DNA of 64,000 bases from Streptomyces sp. NRRL F-525 (lineage in GTDB: Bacteria; Actinomycetota; Actinomycetes; Streptomycetales; Streptomycetaceae): contig NZ_JNXE01000047.1 in assembly GCF_000716605.1 (NCBI RefSeq), forward strand, positions 1-64,000, given 5' to 3'. The translations under genes were made by a program, and so were the position numbers. Within the stretch, counting starts at the first letter, position 1. Each line of letters opens with the position of its first letter. Of this stretch, positions 8,972-18,150 are shown piece after piece. The notes under the pieces were generated by a model. The model worked only from the letters and a program-made list of their open reading frames with translations. It did no database searches and was not told where the DNA came from.

Positions 8972-9550
8972 GTGAACAAGAAGCTCGCGGCCGCACTGTC
9001 CGGCGGTGCGGTACTGGTACTGGCGCTGTCGGGATGCGGCGGCGGTGGCGACGACAGCGACGCCAAGCTGGACGCCTGGGCCAAGCAGGTCTGCGTCGCG
9101 GTGCAGCCGCAGGCGAAGAAGATCGCGGACGCCAACACGGCGATCCAGAAGGAGACCTCGGACAACAGCACCCCGGAAGAGGTCCAGAAGACCGACTCGC
9201 AGGCCTTCCAGGACATGTCCGACGCCTACAAGGCGATCGGTGCCGCCGTGAACACCGCCGGGGCACCGGACGTCGACAACGGCGCGAAGAAGCAGCAGGA
9301 CGCGGTCAAGGAGCTCAACGGCATCTCCACGTCGTACGCCACCCTGAAGGGGCAGGTGGACGCTCTCAACACCAAGGACCAGGCGAAGTTCGCCGACGGC
9401 CTCAAGGGCATCGCGACCTCGCTGGACAAGCTCAGTACGAGCGGGAACGACGCCCTGAAGACCCTCGAAGAGGGCGATGTCGGCAAGGCGATGACCAAGC
9501 AGGAGGCGTGCAAGACGGCGACTCCGGTGGCTTCGTCGTCGGCGGCCTGA
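8972..9550 (+). CDS. Small secreted lipoprotein, mostly helical
   Basis: Predicted lipoprotein of 192 residues. The signal sequence starts NKK, runs through a hydrophobic core and ends LALSGC with the lipobox Cys at 22, then a GGGGDD linker. The mature part is alanine/lysine/aspartate-rich and probably helical, with two cysteines (CVAV near the start, EACKTA near the end) that could pair. I prefer GTG 8972 (GGAAGGGA upstream, normal signal length); in-frame starts at 8930 and 8954 would put extra residues before the signal. Bounded by hairpins on both sides, so probably its own unit. Function unknown. Confidence 0.8.
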   Translation: MNKKLAAALSGGAVLVLALSGCGGGGDDSDAKLDAWAKQVCVAVQPQAKKIADANTAIQKETSDNSTPEEVQKTDSQAFQDMSDAYKAIGAAVNTAGAPDVDNGAKKQQDAVKELNGISTSYATLKGQVDALNTKDQAKFADGLKGIATSLDKLSTSGNDALKTLEEGDVGKAMTKQEACKTATPVASSSAA

Positions 9551-9585
9551 TCCCGTCCGGGGAATTACGTCCCCTGTAGGCAGCG

Positions 9586-9632
9586 ATCTTTCAGTTGCTG
9601 AAAGATGCCCCGGTACGCGTGCGTGCCGGGGC
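9586..9632. terminator. Double hairpin after the lipoprotein gene
   Basis: First hairpin atctttcag-ttg-ctgaaagat (9586-9606, perfect 9 bp). Immediately after it is an 11-bp GC hairpin (9607-9617 with 9622-9632, one G-T wobble, loop cgtg), then TTCGCCT. Confidence 0.8.
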
Positions 9633-9703
9633 CTTCGCCTGTGCGGGAGGCCGCGTAGGTCGGCGCCGGGCGCGGTGTCGGTGGGAGCGGCCACAATGGG
9701 GGT

Positions 9704-11224
9704 GTGAGTAACTCCACCCTGTCCACCCTGCCCGCATCCGACCGCCCGGAGGTCGCCGCCCGGCTCCGGGACGCCCTGCTCGGCGCCGCCTTCACCGCCG
9801 ACGGACTGCTCGAACTGCTCGGCGCCCCCGCGTACGCGGCGCTGGCCCGCAGCGAGACCGTGCCGGCCCTCCGGGCGACCAGAGGCGACACCCCGCTGGA
9901 GACGTTGGTCCGGCTGTTCCTGCTCCAGCAGCCCGTGCCGCACGCACGCGTGGCGGACGTCCTGCCCGTCGCCGCGTGCGTCGAGAGCGGCTGGCTGGTG
10001 TCCGTGGGCACCGATGAGGTCGCCGCGACCGTGGACGTACGGCCGTACGGGGGGCCCGACGGCGAGGACTGGTTCATCGTGTCCGACCTGGGGTGCGCGG
10101 TCGGCGGGGCCGGAGGGATCGGCAGCCGGGAGGAAGGCGTCGTCCTCGGGGTGGGCGGCGCGTCCACCACGCTCGCGGGGATCACCGTACGGACGCCGGT
10201 CTCCGCCGCGCTCGACCTCGGCACCGGGTCCGGCATCCAGGCGCTGCACGCGGCCCGGCACGCCACGCGCGTGACGGCCACCGACCTCAACCCCCGTGCC
10301 CTGCACATCACCGCGCTCACCCTCGCGCTGTCCGGAGCACCGGCCGCCGACCTCCGCGAGGGCTCGCTCTTCGAGCCGGTCCGGGACGACGAGACGTACG
10401 AACTCATCGTGTCCAACCCGCCGTTCGTGATCTCGCCGGGCGCCCGGCTGACGTACCGCGACGGTGGCATGGGCGGGGACGATCTGTGCCGGTCGCTCGT
10501 TCAGCAGGCGGGGGATCGGCTGCGCGAGGGCGGATTCGCGCAGTTCCTCGCCAACTGGCAGCACGTGGAGGGGGAGGACTGGCAGGACCGGCTGCGCTCC
10601 TGGGTGCCGCGCGGGTGCGACGCCTGGATCGTGCAGCGCGAGGTCCAGGACGTCACGCAGTACGCCGAGTTGTGGCTCAGGGACGCGGGCGACCACCAGG
10701 GCGACACGGCCGCGTACGAGGCGCTCTACGACGCGTGGCTCGACGAGTTCGAGGCGCGCAAGGTCAAGGCCGTGGGCTTCGGCTGGATCACCCTCCGCCG
10801 GACGGGGTCCGACACGCCCTCGATCACCGTCGAGGAGTGGCCGCACCCGGTCGAGCAGCCGCTCGGGGACGCCGTGCGGGAGCACTTCGACCGCGTCGAC
10901 TATCTGCGCGCCCACGACGACGCGGCCCTGCTCGCCGCCCGCTTCAGGCTCGCCCCCGAGATCATCCAGGAACAGGTCGGGCTGCCCGGCGCCGAGGATC
11001 CCGAGCACGTCGTACTGCGCCAGCACCGCGGCATGCGCCGCGCGACCAAGGTCGACACGGTCGGCGCGGGCTTCGCGGGCGTCTGCGACGGCACGTTGAG
11101 CGCGGGGCGCATCCTGGACGCCATCGCCCAACTCGTGGGCGAGGACCCGGTTCTGCTGCGTGACCGGACGCCGGCGCAGATCCGGTTGCTGGTGGAGCAG
11201 GGGTTCTTGGAGCCGGTGGGGTGA
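9704..11224 (+). CDS. Class I SAM-dependent methyltransferase (N5-glutamine/N6-adenine type)
   Basis: Protein of 506 residues. An alpha-helical N-terminal domain is followed by a Rossmann methyltransferase core: SAM motif I DLGTGSG from residue 171, then ATDLNPRAL, and NPPF at 238-241, the catalytic signature of enzymes modifying a planar nitrogen (PrmC/HemK-like, RsmC or adenine methylases). The C-terminal 200 residues form an extra domain. The GTG start at 9704 lies 6 nt after CACAAT and follows a GTGTCGGTGG element, so the transcript may be nearly leaderless. Substrate not predictable from sequence. Confidence 0.85.
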   Translation: MSNSTLSTLPASDRPEVAARLRDALLGAAFTADGLLELLGAPAYAALARSETVPALRATRGDTPLETLVRLFLLQQPVPHARVADVLPVAACVESGWLVSVGTDEVAATVDVRPYGGPDGEDWFIVSDLGCAVGGAGGIGSREEGVVLGVGGASTTLAGITVRTPVSAALDLGTGSGIQALHAARHATRVTATDLNPRALHITALTLALSGAPAADLREGSLFEPVRDDETYELIVSNPPFVISPGARLTYRDGGMGGDDLCRSLVQQAGDRLREGGFAQFLANWQHVEGEDWQDRLRSWVPRGCDAWIVQREVQDVTQYAELWLRDAGDHQGDTAAYEALYDAWLDEFEARKVKAVGFGWITLRRTGSDTPSITVEEWPHPVEQPLGDAVREHFDRVDYLRAHDDAALLAARFRLAPEIIQEQVGLPGAEDPEHVVLRQHRGMRRATKVDTVGAGFAGVCDGTLSAGRILDAIAQLVGEDPVLLRDRTPAQIRLLVEQGFLEPVG

Positions 11225-11243
11225 TGGGTGCCGGCGGCTGATC

Positions 11244-11311
11244 GGTGCGGGTGACGATTGGTTGCGGGCGGGTGACTGGCGCGGGCGACGATCGGTTGTG
11301 GGCGGCTGACT
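11244..11311. repeat. Two 34-bp imperfect tandem repeats
   Basis: 11244-11277 and 11278-11311 align without gaps and differ at about five positions. Each contains GCGGG(T/C)GACGAT(T/C)GGTTG followed by GGCGG(G/C)TGACT. Confidence 0.65.
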
Positions 11312-11777
11312 CGCGCGGGGTGGTGGGCGGTTGGGGGTGGCTGGCCGTTTTCCGGGGCCGGAGCGGGTCTTTTGCCCTCGGCCGACTGGCCGTTCCTGGG
11401 CGGGAGTTAGCCGTGGTTGGGCGGTTGTTCTCGGGCGGGGGTTGGCCTCGGTCGGCCGGTTCTTTTCGAGTGAGGGTCGGCCTTGGTCGGGCGGTTGCTC
11501 CCGGTCGGCGCCTTCGTCCGCCGACCGGCTGCGCGCGGCGGCCGATCGCGACTCGGCCGCCGGTCTCTCGCGCCGTCGGCCGTTTCCTACGGCCGGACCG
11601 ACCAGCGCGCCGCCGAGTGGCCGCCGCGTCTGCCGACGACGCCGTATCCGTCGACCGCCCTGCCGTACGGCGCCCCAGCCCCTCGCCGCCCCTGTCACGC
11701 CTGAGGCCTCCCCGTACCGCTGAGCCGCGTGTGTCCGTATCCGGCGAGATCGTTCGGATCGGTGCGGAAAAGCCCTC

Positions 11778-11805
11778 TTGTCAGTGGCGGGTGCGAGGCT
11801 AGTTT
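11778..11805 (+). promoter_or_regulatory. Candidate promoter of the kinase-like gene
   Basis: TTGTCA, 16-nt spacer, TAGTTT, ending 55 nt before the ATG at 11861. The -35 lies in TTGTCAGTGGCGGG, a form also found before holB (21502) and, weaker, before the methyltransferase gene (9675). Confidence 0.5.
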
Positions 11806-11860
11806 CAGAGACAGGTTCTACGCGTCCTCGGGGGAGGCGCGCCGTCTCGGGGGAGGCGTG

Positions 11861-14464
11861 ATGGCCGGGGATACGCCGGAACAGGGCGAGGGCAGCGTCG
11901 TCGACGGGCGCTACCGGCTGCTGCGCATGCTCGACGCGCGCGGCCTGGGGCGCGTATGGCTCGCGTACGACGAGGAGTTGGCCCGCGAGGTCGCCGTCAA
12001 GGAGATCTCGCTGCCGGATGCGTCAGGGGATGGCGGGGAGCGTGCGCAGCGCATCGCGTGGGTGCGCGGCGAGGTGCGACACGCGGCCCGGTTACGCGGC
12101 CATCCACATGTGGTGACCGTGCACGACGTGGTGATGTACGGGGGGCTGCCCTGGGTGGTCATGGAGTACGTCCCTGACGGCGTCGACCTCCAGGCGGTCC
12201 TGGGGCGTTCGGGCCCCCTTCCACCCGCCCGGGTGGCCCGCATCGGGCTCGCCGTCCTCGACGCGCTCACCGCCGGGCACCGCATCGGCATCCTGCACCG
12301 GGATGTGAAACCGGCCAACATCCTTCTGGCGCCGGACGCTTCGGGCGATCCGTACGCGCGCGTGCTGCTCACCGGCTACGGCATCGCCTTCCAGCCCGAG
12401 ACCCACGAACCCCGGCTCACCGCCACCGGTTACCTCGCCCCGGAGCGGGCCCGCGGCGAACCGCCCACCCCGGCCGCGGACTTGTTCTCCCTGGGCGCCA
12501 CGCTGTACGCCGCCGTCGAGGGTCACGGCCCCTTCGACCGCCACGACGACTTCGCGACCCTCACGGCTCTGCTGGGCGAGGAGCCGACGCCGGCTGTCCG
12601 TGCGGGTGAACTGGCGCCGGTACTCCAGGGGTTACTGGTCAAGAACCCGGCGTTGAGGTCGACGCCGGAGGCTGCGGCGCGGGGGCTGGAGCGGGTGGGG
12701 CGGCGGGTCGGTGCGGCGCCGGGGGGCGTGTCGGTGCCGGACGGGGTCGGGCGGGGGCGGGGTGACTTGGGCCGGATGCCGGGCGGTTTCGGACCGCCGC
12801 CGGAAGGCTTTGGACCGGCATCGGATGGGTTCGGACAGGCACCGGACGGGTTCGGTTTGGCACCGGTCGGCTTTGAACCGGCACCCGACGGGTTCGGCTC
12901 GGCACCGGACGGACTCGGACCGGCCCCGGGCGGTCGGCCCACGGCTGAGCAGTTGCCGGGGGCTGTCGCCGACGGTCCGCACGGCAGTGTCGGGAGTGGC
13001 CCGCCCGGCTACGTCGGGAGTGGCCCACCCGGCTACGTCGGGAGCGGTCCGCCCGGACACGCAGAAGGTGATCCGCCCGGACACCTCGCGAGCAGACCTC
13101 GGGGTCAAGTCCCGGGCGGGCAGCCCGGATACGCCGTGGGCGGCCCCTACGTGGGCGGTCCCTACGCCCCGCAGACTCCGGGAGGGCTCGGGGCCACCCG
13201 TCAGGACCCGGCGTCCTACAGCGACCGGGCCGCGGCTGCCCTCGGGGGCTTCACGCCGGGAGGCCGGCCCACTCCGGGGACACCGGAGGCCTTCGGGTCG
13301 CCGGAGGCTCCGATCGCCCCGAACACACCCGGCACCCCACCGACCCCCAACACACCGGACACCCCACCGGTCCCCAACACACCGAACACCCCGGCGGGCG
13401 CCGAGTCGCCGTACTCCCCACAGGCGCAGGCCGGTTCGCCCGGCGGCGGGTCGTACGGTCGATGGAACCCGTACGCGAACAGCCCCACGGCGTCCTACCA
13501 GGGCGGCGCGCCGACGCGCCCCTACGCGGGCGGCCAGGGCCCGACGTACACCCGCGACCCGGGGCCGGTTGGCGGCGGCCGACGGCGGAGGCCCGTCGGA
13601 GGGGTCCTCGCCCTTGTTGTCGCCGTCGTGCTGGTGGTCGCCGGTGGGGTCTGGGCGCTGACCTCGTCGAGCGGTGGTGGCAAGGACACCGCGGCGACGA
13701 AGAAGGCACCCCCGTCCGCGTCGTCGTCGACCGGTTCCGCCTATCCGTACGGCGAGGACGTAGAGCTCAAGAAGGCGTTGCGGACCGGGGATTGTGTGCA
13801 CGCGGTGTGGACCGGGGCGGCGTTCGCGTCGCGGCCCGGTCTGAGGGTCGTGAGCTGTGCGCACGGCGTTCCGGACGGGCAGGTGATGGCCGTCGACGCG
13901 GCGAGGGACTTCGCCGACGCGCGGGACCACGGGGGCGAGCGGTGCGCCGGGAAGGTGGGAAAGACGGCCGGCTCCCTGGCCGACGCCGGCGTCTACGGTC
14001 TCACTCCCACCGAGGCCGGCTTCAAGGCCGCGGGGGGCGGTACCGCGTGTCTCGTGCTCGGTCGGCATGTGCCGGTCGGCGGGGCGATAGGGCGCTTCCG
14101 GAGCATCGGGTCGAACGTGTGGACCACCGAGATGAGCCTCGGCGACTGCTGGTTGTACGTCGACCACAAGACGTACTTCACCGCGAACCTGACCGACTGC
14201 GCCGATCCGCACACCGACCAGGTGATCGGTTTCGCGACCGCCCCGAAAACGATGGCGTTCGAGGAGGCGCTGAAGCAGGGGAACAAGCTGTGCGGCGACA
14301 GGTTCGAGTCGACTTGGGCGCCCGGTGCGGGCCGTTCCGTCTTCGGGTATCTGTCCGACGAGAGCAACTGGAAGGCCGGTTTCGACTCGGTCGTGTGCAC
14401 CGTGGGCCGGGCCGACCGGTCCCGGACGAGCGGGGCGATATCGTCCTCCGGCTCGACCGCCTGA
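11861..14464 (+). CDS. Membrane Ser/Thr kinase-like protein with altered DFG motif and septum-formation-type outer domains
   Basis: Protein of 867 residues. The kinase-like domain (about 17-275) has the ATP Lys47 (VAVK), HRDVKPANIL from 146, and an activation region GYLAPERARG. However, the DFG position reads G172-Y173-G174 (LLTGYGIA) and the glycine loop is DARGLG, so Mg and nucleotide binding look impaired. A long proline/glycine linker contains three repeat families (see 12780-13420). A basic stretch and one membrane helix (LALVVAVVLVVAGGVWAL, about residue 590) lead to an extracytoplasmic part with two cysteine-containing modules starting GDCV and GDCW, like septum-formation (PF13845) domains. 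ATG 11861 follows GGGGGAGG. Probable pseudokinase or atypical kinase. Confidence 0.8.
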   Translation: MAGDTPEQGEGSVVDGRYRLLRMLDARGLGRVWLAYDEELAREVAVKEISLPDASGDGGERAQRIAWVRGEVRHAARLRGHPHVVTVHDVVMYGGLPWVVMEYVPDGVDLQAVLGRSGPLPPARVARIGLAVLDALTAGHRIGILHRDVKPANILLAPDASGDPYARVLLTGYGIAFQPETHEPRLTATGYLAPERARGEPPTPAADLFSLGATLYAAVEGHGPFDRHDDFATLTALLGEEPTPAVRAGELAPVLQGLLVKNPALRSTPEAAARGLERVGRRVGAAPGGVSVPDGVGRGRGDLGRMPGGFGPPPEGFGPASDGFGQAPDGFGLAPVGFEPAPDGFGSAPDGLGPAPGGRPTAEQLPGAVADGPHGSVGSGPPGYVGSGPPGYVGSGPPGHAEGDPPGHLASRPRGQVPGGQPGYAVGGPYVGGPYAPQTPGGLGATRQDPASYSDRAAAALGGFTPGGRPTPGTPEAFGSPEAPIAPNTPGTPPTPNTPDTPPVPNTPNTPAGAESPYSPQAQAGSPGGGSYGRWNPYANSPTASYQGGAPTRPYAGGQGPTYTRDPGPVGGGRRRRPVGGVLALVVAVVLVVAGGVWALTSSSGGGKDTAATKKAPPSASSSTGSAYPYGEDVELKKALRTGDCVHAVWTGAAFASRPGLRVVSCAHGVPDGQVMAVDAARDFADARDHGGERCAGKVGKTAGSLADAGVYGLTPTEAGFKAAGGGTACLVLGRHVPVGGAIGRFRSIGSNVWTTEMSLGDCWLYVDHKTYFTANLTDCADPHTDQVIGFATAPKTMAFEEALKQGNKLCGDRFESTWAPGAGRSVFGYLSDESNWKAGFDSVVCTVGRADRSRTSGAISSSGSTA
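12780..13420. repeat. Coding repeats in the kinase linker
   Basis: Three in-frame repeat blocks: about seven 21-bp units encoding variants of DGFGPAP (about 12783-12930); four units of about 24 bp encoding GSGPPGYV-like peptides (about 12993-13085); and PNTP-rich units (13316-13395). Prone to copy-number change. Confidence 0.7.
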
Positions 14465-14559
14465 GCGCTGTCCGCCGCGAGTTCACCCGGGGTTGGCCTG
14501 ATCGTCGCCTCCGGGTGCCAGCCTCCCGGACCGGGACATCCGGTCGGGAGGGGACACGC

Positions 14560-14757
14560 ATGGAGAGCGGGCCTGCGATCTTCGCGGGGTTGGTGTTCGC
14601 CCTGTTCGGAGGCGCGCTGCTGCTGTGGACCGTGGTCAGGGTCCGGCACCGCGAACCCGTCGCCCAGGGTGTGAACCCGGTCGCATCGGCGACCCTCGCG
14701 AGCCTCGCCGCGATCGCCGCCCTGCTCCTCGGAACCTGGTGCTTCCTGCACGTCTGA
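14560..14757 (+). CDS. Small two-helix membrane protein
   Basis: Predicted protein of 65 residues with two hydrophobic segments (IFAGLVFALFGGALLLWTVV and LASLAAIAALLLGTWCF) joined by a basic, polar loop. ATG at 14560 after GGGAGGGGAC. It lies 95 nt after the kinase-like gene on the same strand and may share its transcript. Family not recognised. Confidence 0.65.
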   Translation: MESGPAIFAGLVFALFGGALLLWTVVRVRHREPVAQGVNPVASATLASLAAIAALLLGTWCFLHV

Positions 14758-15176
14758 GCAGCGCGCCGGAGCCGCGGCGCGGACGGTCGGCGGGCAACCA
14801 GGAGATCACCCTCCGGATGGCCCCGAAAAGGCCCGTGGGGACTCCGGGCGGCAGGAATGGCGGTAGTCGGGTTACCGTTCGAGTGGCCGTTGCGGGCTTT
14901 TCCCGTTTGACACGGGGGCGGGATGTACCGTCACACTCCGCAGCGTCACCATGACCCGACCTCGGGACCAAGCGATCCCGGGGAGATGCAGGCACGTCCC
15001 CGCGCCGCCCGGCACGCACTCTCGCCGCATCGGTCGAAGGCCCTGGTAGCTCCGCTACGAGGACCTCCCGCCGGCCACCGAGAGCACGGACCGAACGACG
15101 CGGAGACGTACCTGCTCCTCCCCGGAGCCGCATGCCCCGGGGGAGGCCCCAGCGTCGACCGGAGAGAAGAGCGAAG
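14758..15176 (+). promoter_or_regulatory. topA upstream region
   Basis: A 419-bp gap. A perfect TTGACA (about 14908-14913) may be a -35, but no convincing -10 lies 16-18 nt further on. Short inverted repeats such as gtagc-tcc-gctac (about 15047) occur. If transcription starts near 14940 the topA mRNA has a leader of over 200 nt. No known riboswitch recognised. Confidence 0.35.
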
Positions 15177-18014
15177 TTGTCCCCGACCAGCGAGACCGCA
15201 CACGGCGGCCGCCGACTCGTCATCGTCGAGTCCCCTGCCAAGGCGAAGACGATCAAGGGCTACCTCGGCCCCGGATATGTCGTCGAGGCGAGCGTCGGGC
15301 ACATCCGCGACCTTCCCAACGGCGCCGCGGAGGTGCCCGAGAAGTACACCGGCGAGGTCCGCCGCCTCGGTGTGGACGTCGACCACGACTTCGAGCCGAT
15401 CTATGTGGTCAACGCCGACAAGCGGGCGCAGGTCAAGAAGCTCAAGGATCTCCTCAAGGACTCCGACGAACTCTTCCTGGCCACCGATGAGGACCGCGAG
15501 GGCGAGGCCATCGCGTGGCACCTCCTGGAGGTCCTGAAGCCCAAGGTCCCGGTCAAGCGCATGGTGTTCCACGAGATCACCAAGGACGCGATCCGCGCCG
15601 CCGTGGCCAACCCGCGCGACCTGAACCAGCCCCTGGTCGACGCCCAGGAGACCCGCCGTATCCTCGACCGCCTCTACGGCTACGAGGTCTCGCCGGTCCT
15701 CTGGAAGAAGGTCATGCCGCGCCTGTCGGCCGGCCGTGTCCAGTCCGTCGCCACCCGGCTCGTCGTCGAGCGGGAGCGCGAGCGCATCGCGTTCCGTTCC
15801 GCCGAGTACTGGGACCTGACCGGCACCTTCGGCACCGGCCGGACCGGTGACGCGAGCGACCCGTCGACCCTCGTCGCCCGCCTCCAGGCCGTCGACGGCA
15901 AGCGCGTCGCCCAGGGACGCGATTTCGACTCCCTCGGCCAGATCAAGGGCGCGAACACCCTCCACCTGGACGAGGCCAACGCCCGCGCGCTGGCCGCCGC
16001 CCTGGAGGACACGCGGTTCGCCGTCCGGTCCGTCGAGTCGAAGCCGTATCGACGTTCGCCGTACGCCCCGTTCCGTACGACGACGCTGCAGCAGGAGGCC
16101 AGCCGCAAGCTCGGCTTCGGTGCGAAGGCCACGATGCAGGTCGCGCAGAAGCTGTACGAGAACGGCTACATCACCTACATGCGTACGGACTCCACGACCC
16201 TGAGCGAGACGGCCGTCACCGCCGCCCGCGCCCAGGTGACGCAGCTGTACGGCGCCGACTACCTGCCGGCCCAGCCGCGCGTGTACGCCGGGAAGGTCAA
16301 GAACGCCCAGGAGGCGCACGAGGCGATCCGCCCCTCGGGTGATCGTTTCCGCACCCCCGCCGAAACCGGCCTGGCAGGCGACCAGTTCAGGCTCTACGAG
16401 CTGATCTGGAAGCGGACCGTCGCCTCCCAGATGAAGGACGCGGTCGGCAACTCCGTCACCGTGAAGATCGCGGGCACCTCGTCCGACGGCCGGGATGTCG
16501 AATTCAGCGCCTCCGGGAAGACGATCACCTTCCACGGGTTTTTGAAGGCCTACGTAGAGGGCGCCGACGACCCGAACGCCGAGCTGGACGACCGCGAGCG
16601 CAGGCTGCCGCAGGTCGCCGAGGGCGACGCGCTCAGCGCCGAGGAGATCACGGTCGACGGGCACGCCACCAAGCCCCCGGCCCGCTACACCGAGGCCAGC
16701 CTCGTCAAGGAGCTCGAAGAGCGCGAGATCGGCCGCCCGTCGACGTACGCGTCGATCATCGGCACGATCCTCGACCGCGGCTACGTCTTCAAGAAGGGCA
16801 CGGCCCTGGTGCCGTCCTTCCTGTCCTTCGCCGTGGTCAACCTCCTGGAGAAGCACTTCGGGAGGCTCGTCGACTACAGCTTCACCGCCAAGATGGAGGA
16901 CGACCTCGACCGCATCGCCAGCGGCGAGGCGCAGGCCGTGCCGTGGCTGCGGCGCTTCTACTTCGGTGAGGGCGAGGCGACGGGCGCCGCCGAGGCCGGC
17001 AACGGCGACGGTGACCACCTGGGCGGCCTCAAGGAGCTCGTCACCGACCTGGGCGCGATCGACGCCCGCGAGGTGTCGTCCTTCCCGGTCGGCAACGACA
17101 TCATGCTGCGCGTCGGCCGCTACGGCCCCTACGTGGAGCGCGGCGAGAAGGACTCCGAGAACCACCAGCGCGCCGACGTCCCCGAGGACCTGGCGCCGGA
17201 CGAGCTCAGCGTCGAGCACGCGGAGGAACTGCTCGCCAAGCCGAGCGGCGACTTCGAGCTGGGCGCCGACCCCGAGTCGGGCCACCAGATCATCGCCCGC
17301 GACGGCCGCTACGGCCCGTACGTCACCGAGGTGCTCCCCGAGGGCACCCCGAAGACCGGGAAGAACGCCGTCAAGCCGCGTACGGCCTCGCTGTTCAAGT
17401 CGATGTCCCTCGACACGGTGACGCTCGCCGATGCCCTCAAGCTGATGTCGCTGCCGCGCGTCGTCGGCAAGGACGCCGAGGGCGTGGAGATCACCGCGCA
17501 GAACGGACGCTACGGGCCGTACCTGAAGAAGGGCACGGACTCCCGCTCGCTGACGGCCGAGGACCAGCTCTTCACGATCACCCTCGAAGAGGCGCTGGAG
17601 ATCTACTCCCAGCCCAAGCAGCGCGGCCGGGCCGCCGCCAAGCCGCCGCTGAAGGAACTGGGCACCGACCCGGTCAGCGAGAAGCCCGTCGTCGTCAAGG
17701 ACGGCCGCTTCGGGCCGTACGTCACCGACGGCGAGACCAACGCGACCCTGCGCTCCGGCGACAGCGTCGAGGAGATCACCCCGGAGCGCGGCTACGAGCT
17801 GCTCGCCGAGAAGCGGGCCAAGTCGCCCGCAAAGAAGACGGCGAAGAAGGCCCCGGCGAAGAAGACGGCGGCAAAGAAGGCGCCCGCCAAGAAGACGACG
17901 ACGGCCAAGAAGGCCGTGGCGAAGACGACGACGGCCGCCAAGAAGACGACCACCGCCGCCAAGACCGCGACGGCCAAGAAGACGGCCACCTCCAAGGTGA
18001 CGTCCGAGGACTGA
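15177..18014 (+). CDS. topA: DNA topoisomerase I
   Basis: Type IA topoisomerase of 945 residues that relaxes negative supercoils. Toprim residues: Glu18 (VESPAKAK) and the DED of TDEDREGEA (Asp104, Asp106). The nucleophile is Tyr334 in YITYMRTDS. No zinc fingers; instead there are four C-terminal repeats around GRYGPYV (GRFGPYV in the last) and a long Lys/Ala tail of KKTAKKAPAKK type, as in other actinobacterial TopA proteins. TTG 15177 was chosen because the protein then begins like known Streptomyces TopA and GGAGAGAAG lies upstream; an ATG at 15132 would add 15 atypical residues. Confidence 0.95.
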   Translation: MSPTSETAHGGRRLVIVESPAKAKTIKGYLGPGYVVEASVGHIRDLPNGAAEVPEKYTGEVRRLGVDVDHDFEPIYVVNADKRAQVKKLKDLLKDSDELFLATDEDREGEAIAWHLLEVLKPKVPVKRMVFHEITKDAIRAAVANPRDLNQPLVDAQETRRILDRLYGYEVSPVLWKKVMPRLSAGRVQSVATRLVVERERERIAFRSAEYWDLTGTFGTGRTGDASDPSTLVARLQAVDGKRVAQGRDFDSLGQIKGANTLHLDEANARALAAALEDTRFAVRSVESKPYRRSPYAPFRTTTLQQEASRKLGFGAKATMQVAQKLYENGYITYMRTDSTTLSETAVTAARAQVTQLYGADYLPAQPRVYAGKVKNAQEAHEAIRPSGDRFRTPAETGLAGDQFRLYELIWKRTVASQMKDAVGNSVTVKIAGTSSDGRDVEFSASGKTITFHGFLKAYVEGADDPNAELDDRERRLPQVAEGDALSAEEITVDGHATKPPARYTEASLVKELEEREIGRPSTYASIIGTILDRGYVFKKGTALVPSFLSFAVVNLLEKHFGRLVDYSFTAKMEDDLDRIASGEAQAVPWLRRFYFGEGEATGAAEAGNGDGDHLGGLKELVTDLGAIDAREVSSFPVGNDIMLRVGRYGPYVERGEKDSENHQRADVPEDLAPDELSVEHAEELLAKPSGDFELGADPESGHQIIARDGRYGPYVTEVLPEGTPKTGKNAVKPRTASLFKSMSLDTVTLADALKLMSLPRVVGKDAEGVEITAQNGRYGPYLKKGTDSRSLTAEDQLFTITLEEALEIYSQPKQRGRAAAKPPLKELGTDPVSEKPVVVKDGRFGPYVTDGETNATLRSGDSVEEITPERGYELLAEKRAKSPAKKTAKKAPAKKTAAKKAPAKKTTTAKKAVAKTTTAAKKTTTAAKTATAKKTATSKVTSED

Positions 18015-18064
18015 TCGGACGGTTGGGGAGCGCACGCTTCCTGCACCGGAGGGTCGCGAAACGA

Positions 18065-18095
18065 ACGCCCCGGCATCACTTTGGTGTCGGGGCGT
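18065..18095. terminator. Hairpin after topA
   Basis: Arms acgccccg (18065-18072) and cggggcgt (18088-18095) with a partly paired loop containing TTT. Confidence 0.55.
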
Positions 18096-18118
18096 GCGCA
18101 GGTCCGGGCGGGCGCGGC

Positions 18119-18146
18119 TTGTTGTCGGTGGCTGCCGATAGGCTGA
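18119..18146 (+). promoter_or_regulatory. Promoter of the tmk fusion gene, apparently leaderless
   Basis: TTGTTG (18119-18124), 16-nt spacer, TAGGCT (18141-18146). The ATG is at 18151, so transcription would begin at or next to the start codon. No Shine-Dalgarno sequence is present. Confidence 0.55.
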
Positions 18147-18150
18147 AAGC

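Larger units (their letters stand above)
11225..11860. other. Long repeat-rich intergenic region
   Basis: About 640 bp between the methyltransferase and the kinase-like gene. It holds a 2 x 34-bp imperfect tandem repeat (11244-11311), many GGTCGG/CGGTTG words, a candidate promoter at 11778-11805, and a TCGGGGGAGGCG direct repeat (about 11830 and 11846), the second copy forming the next gene's RBS. Open frames here lack protein-like composition. Confidence 0.5.

Noticed and set aside
11245..11802. Plus-strand open frames before the kinase-like gene
   Set aside because: They translate tandem DNA repeats, have no RBS and no protein-like pattern.
14758..15176. Riboswitch in the topA leader
   Set aside because: Only short hairpins; no known riboswitch consensus recognised.
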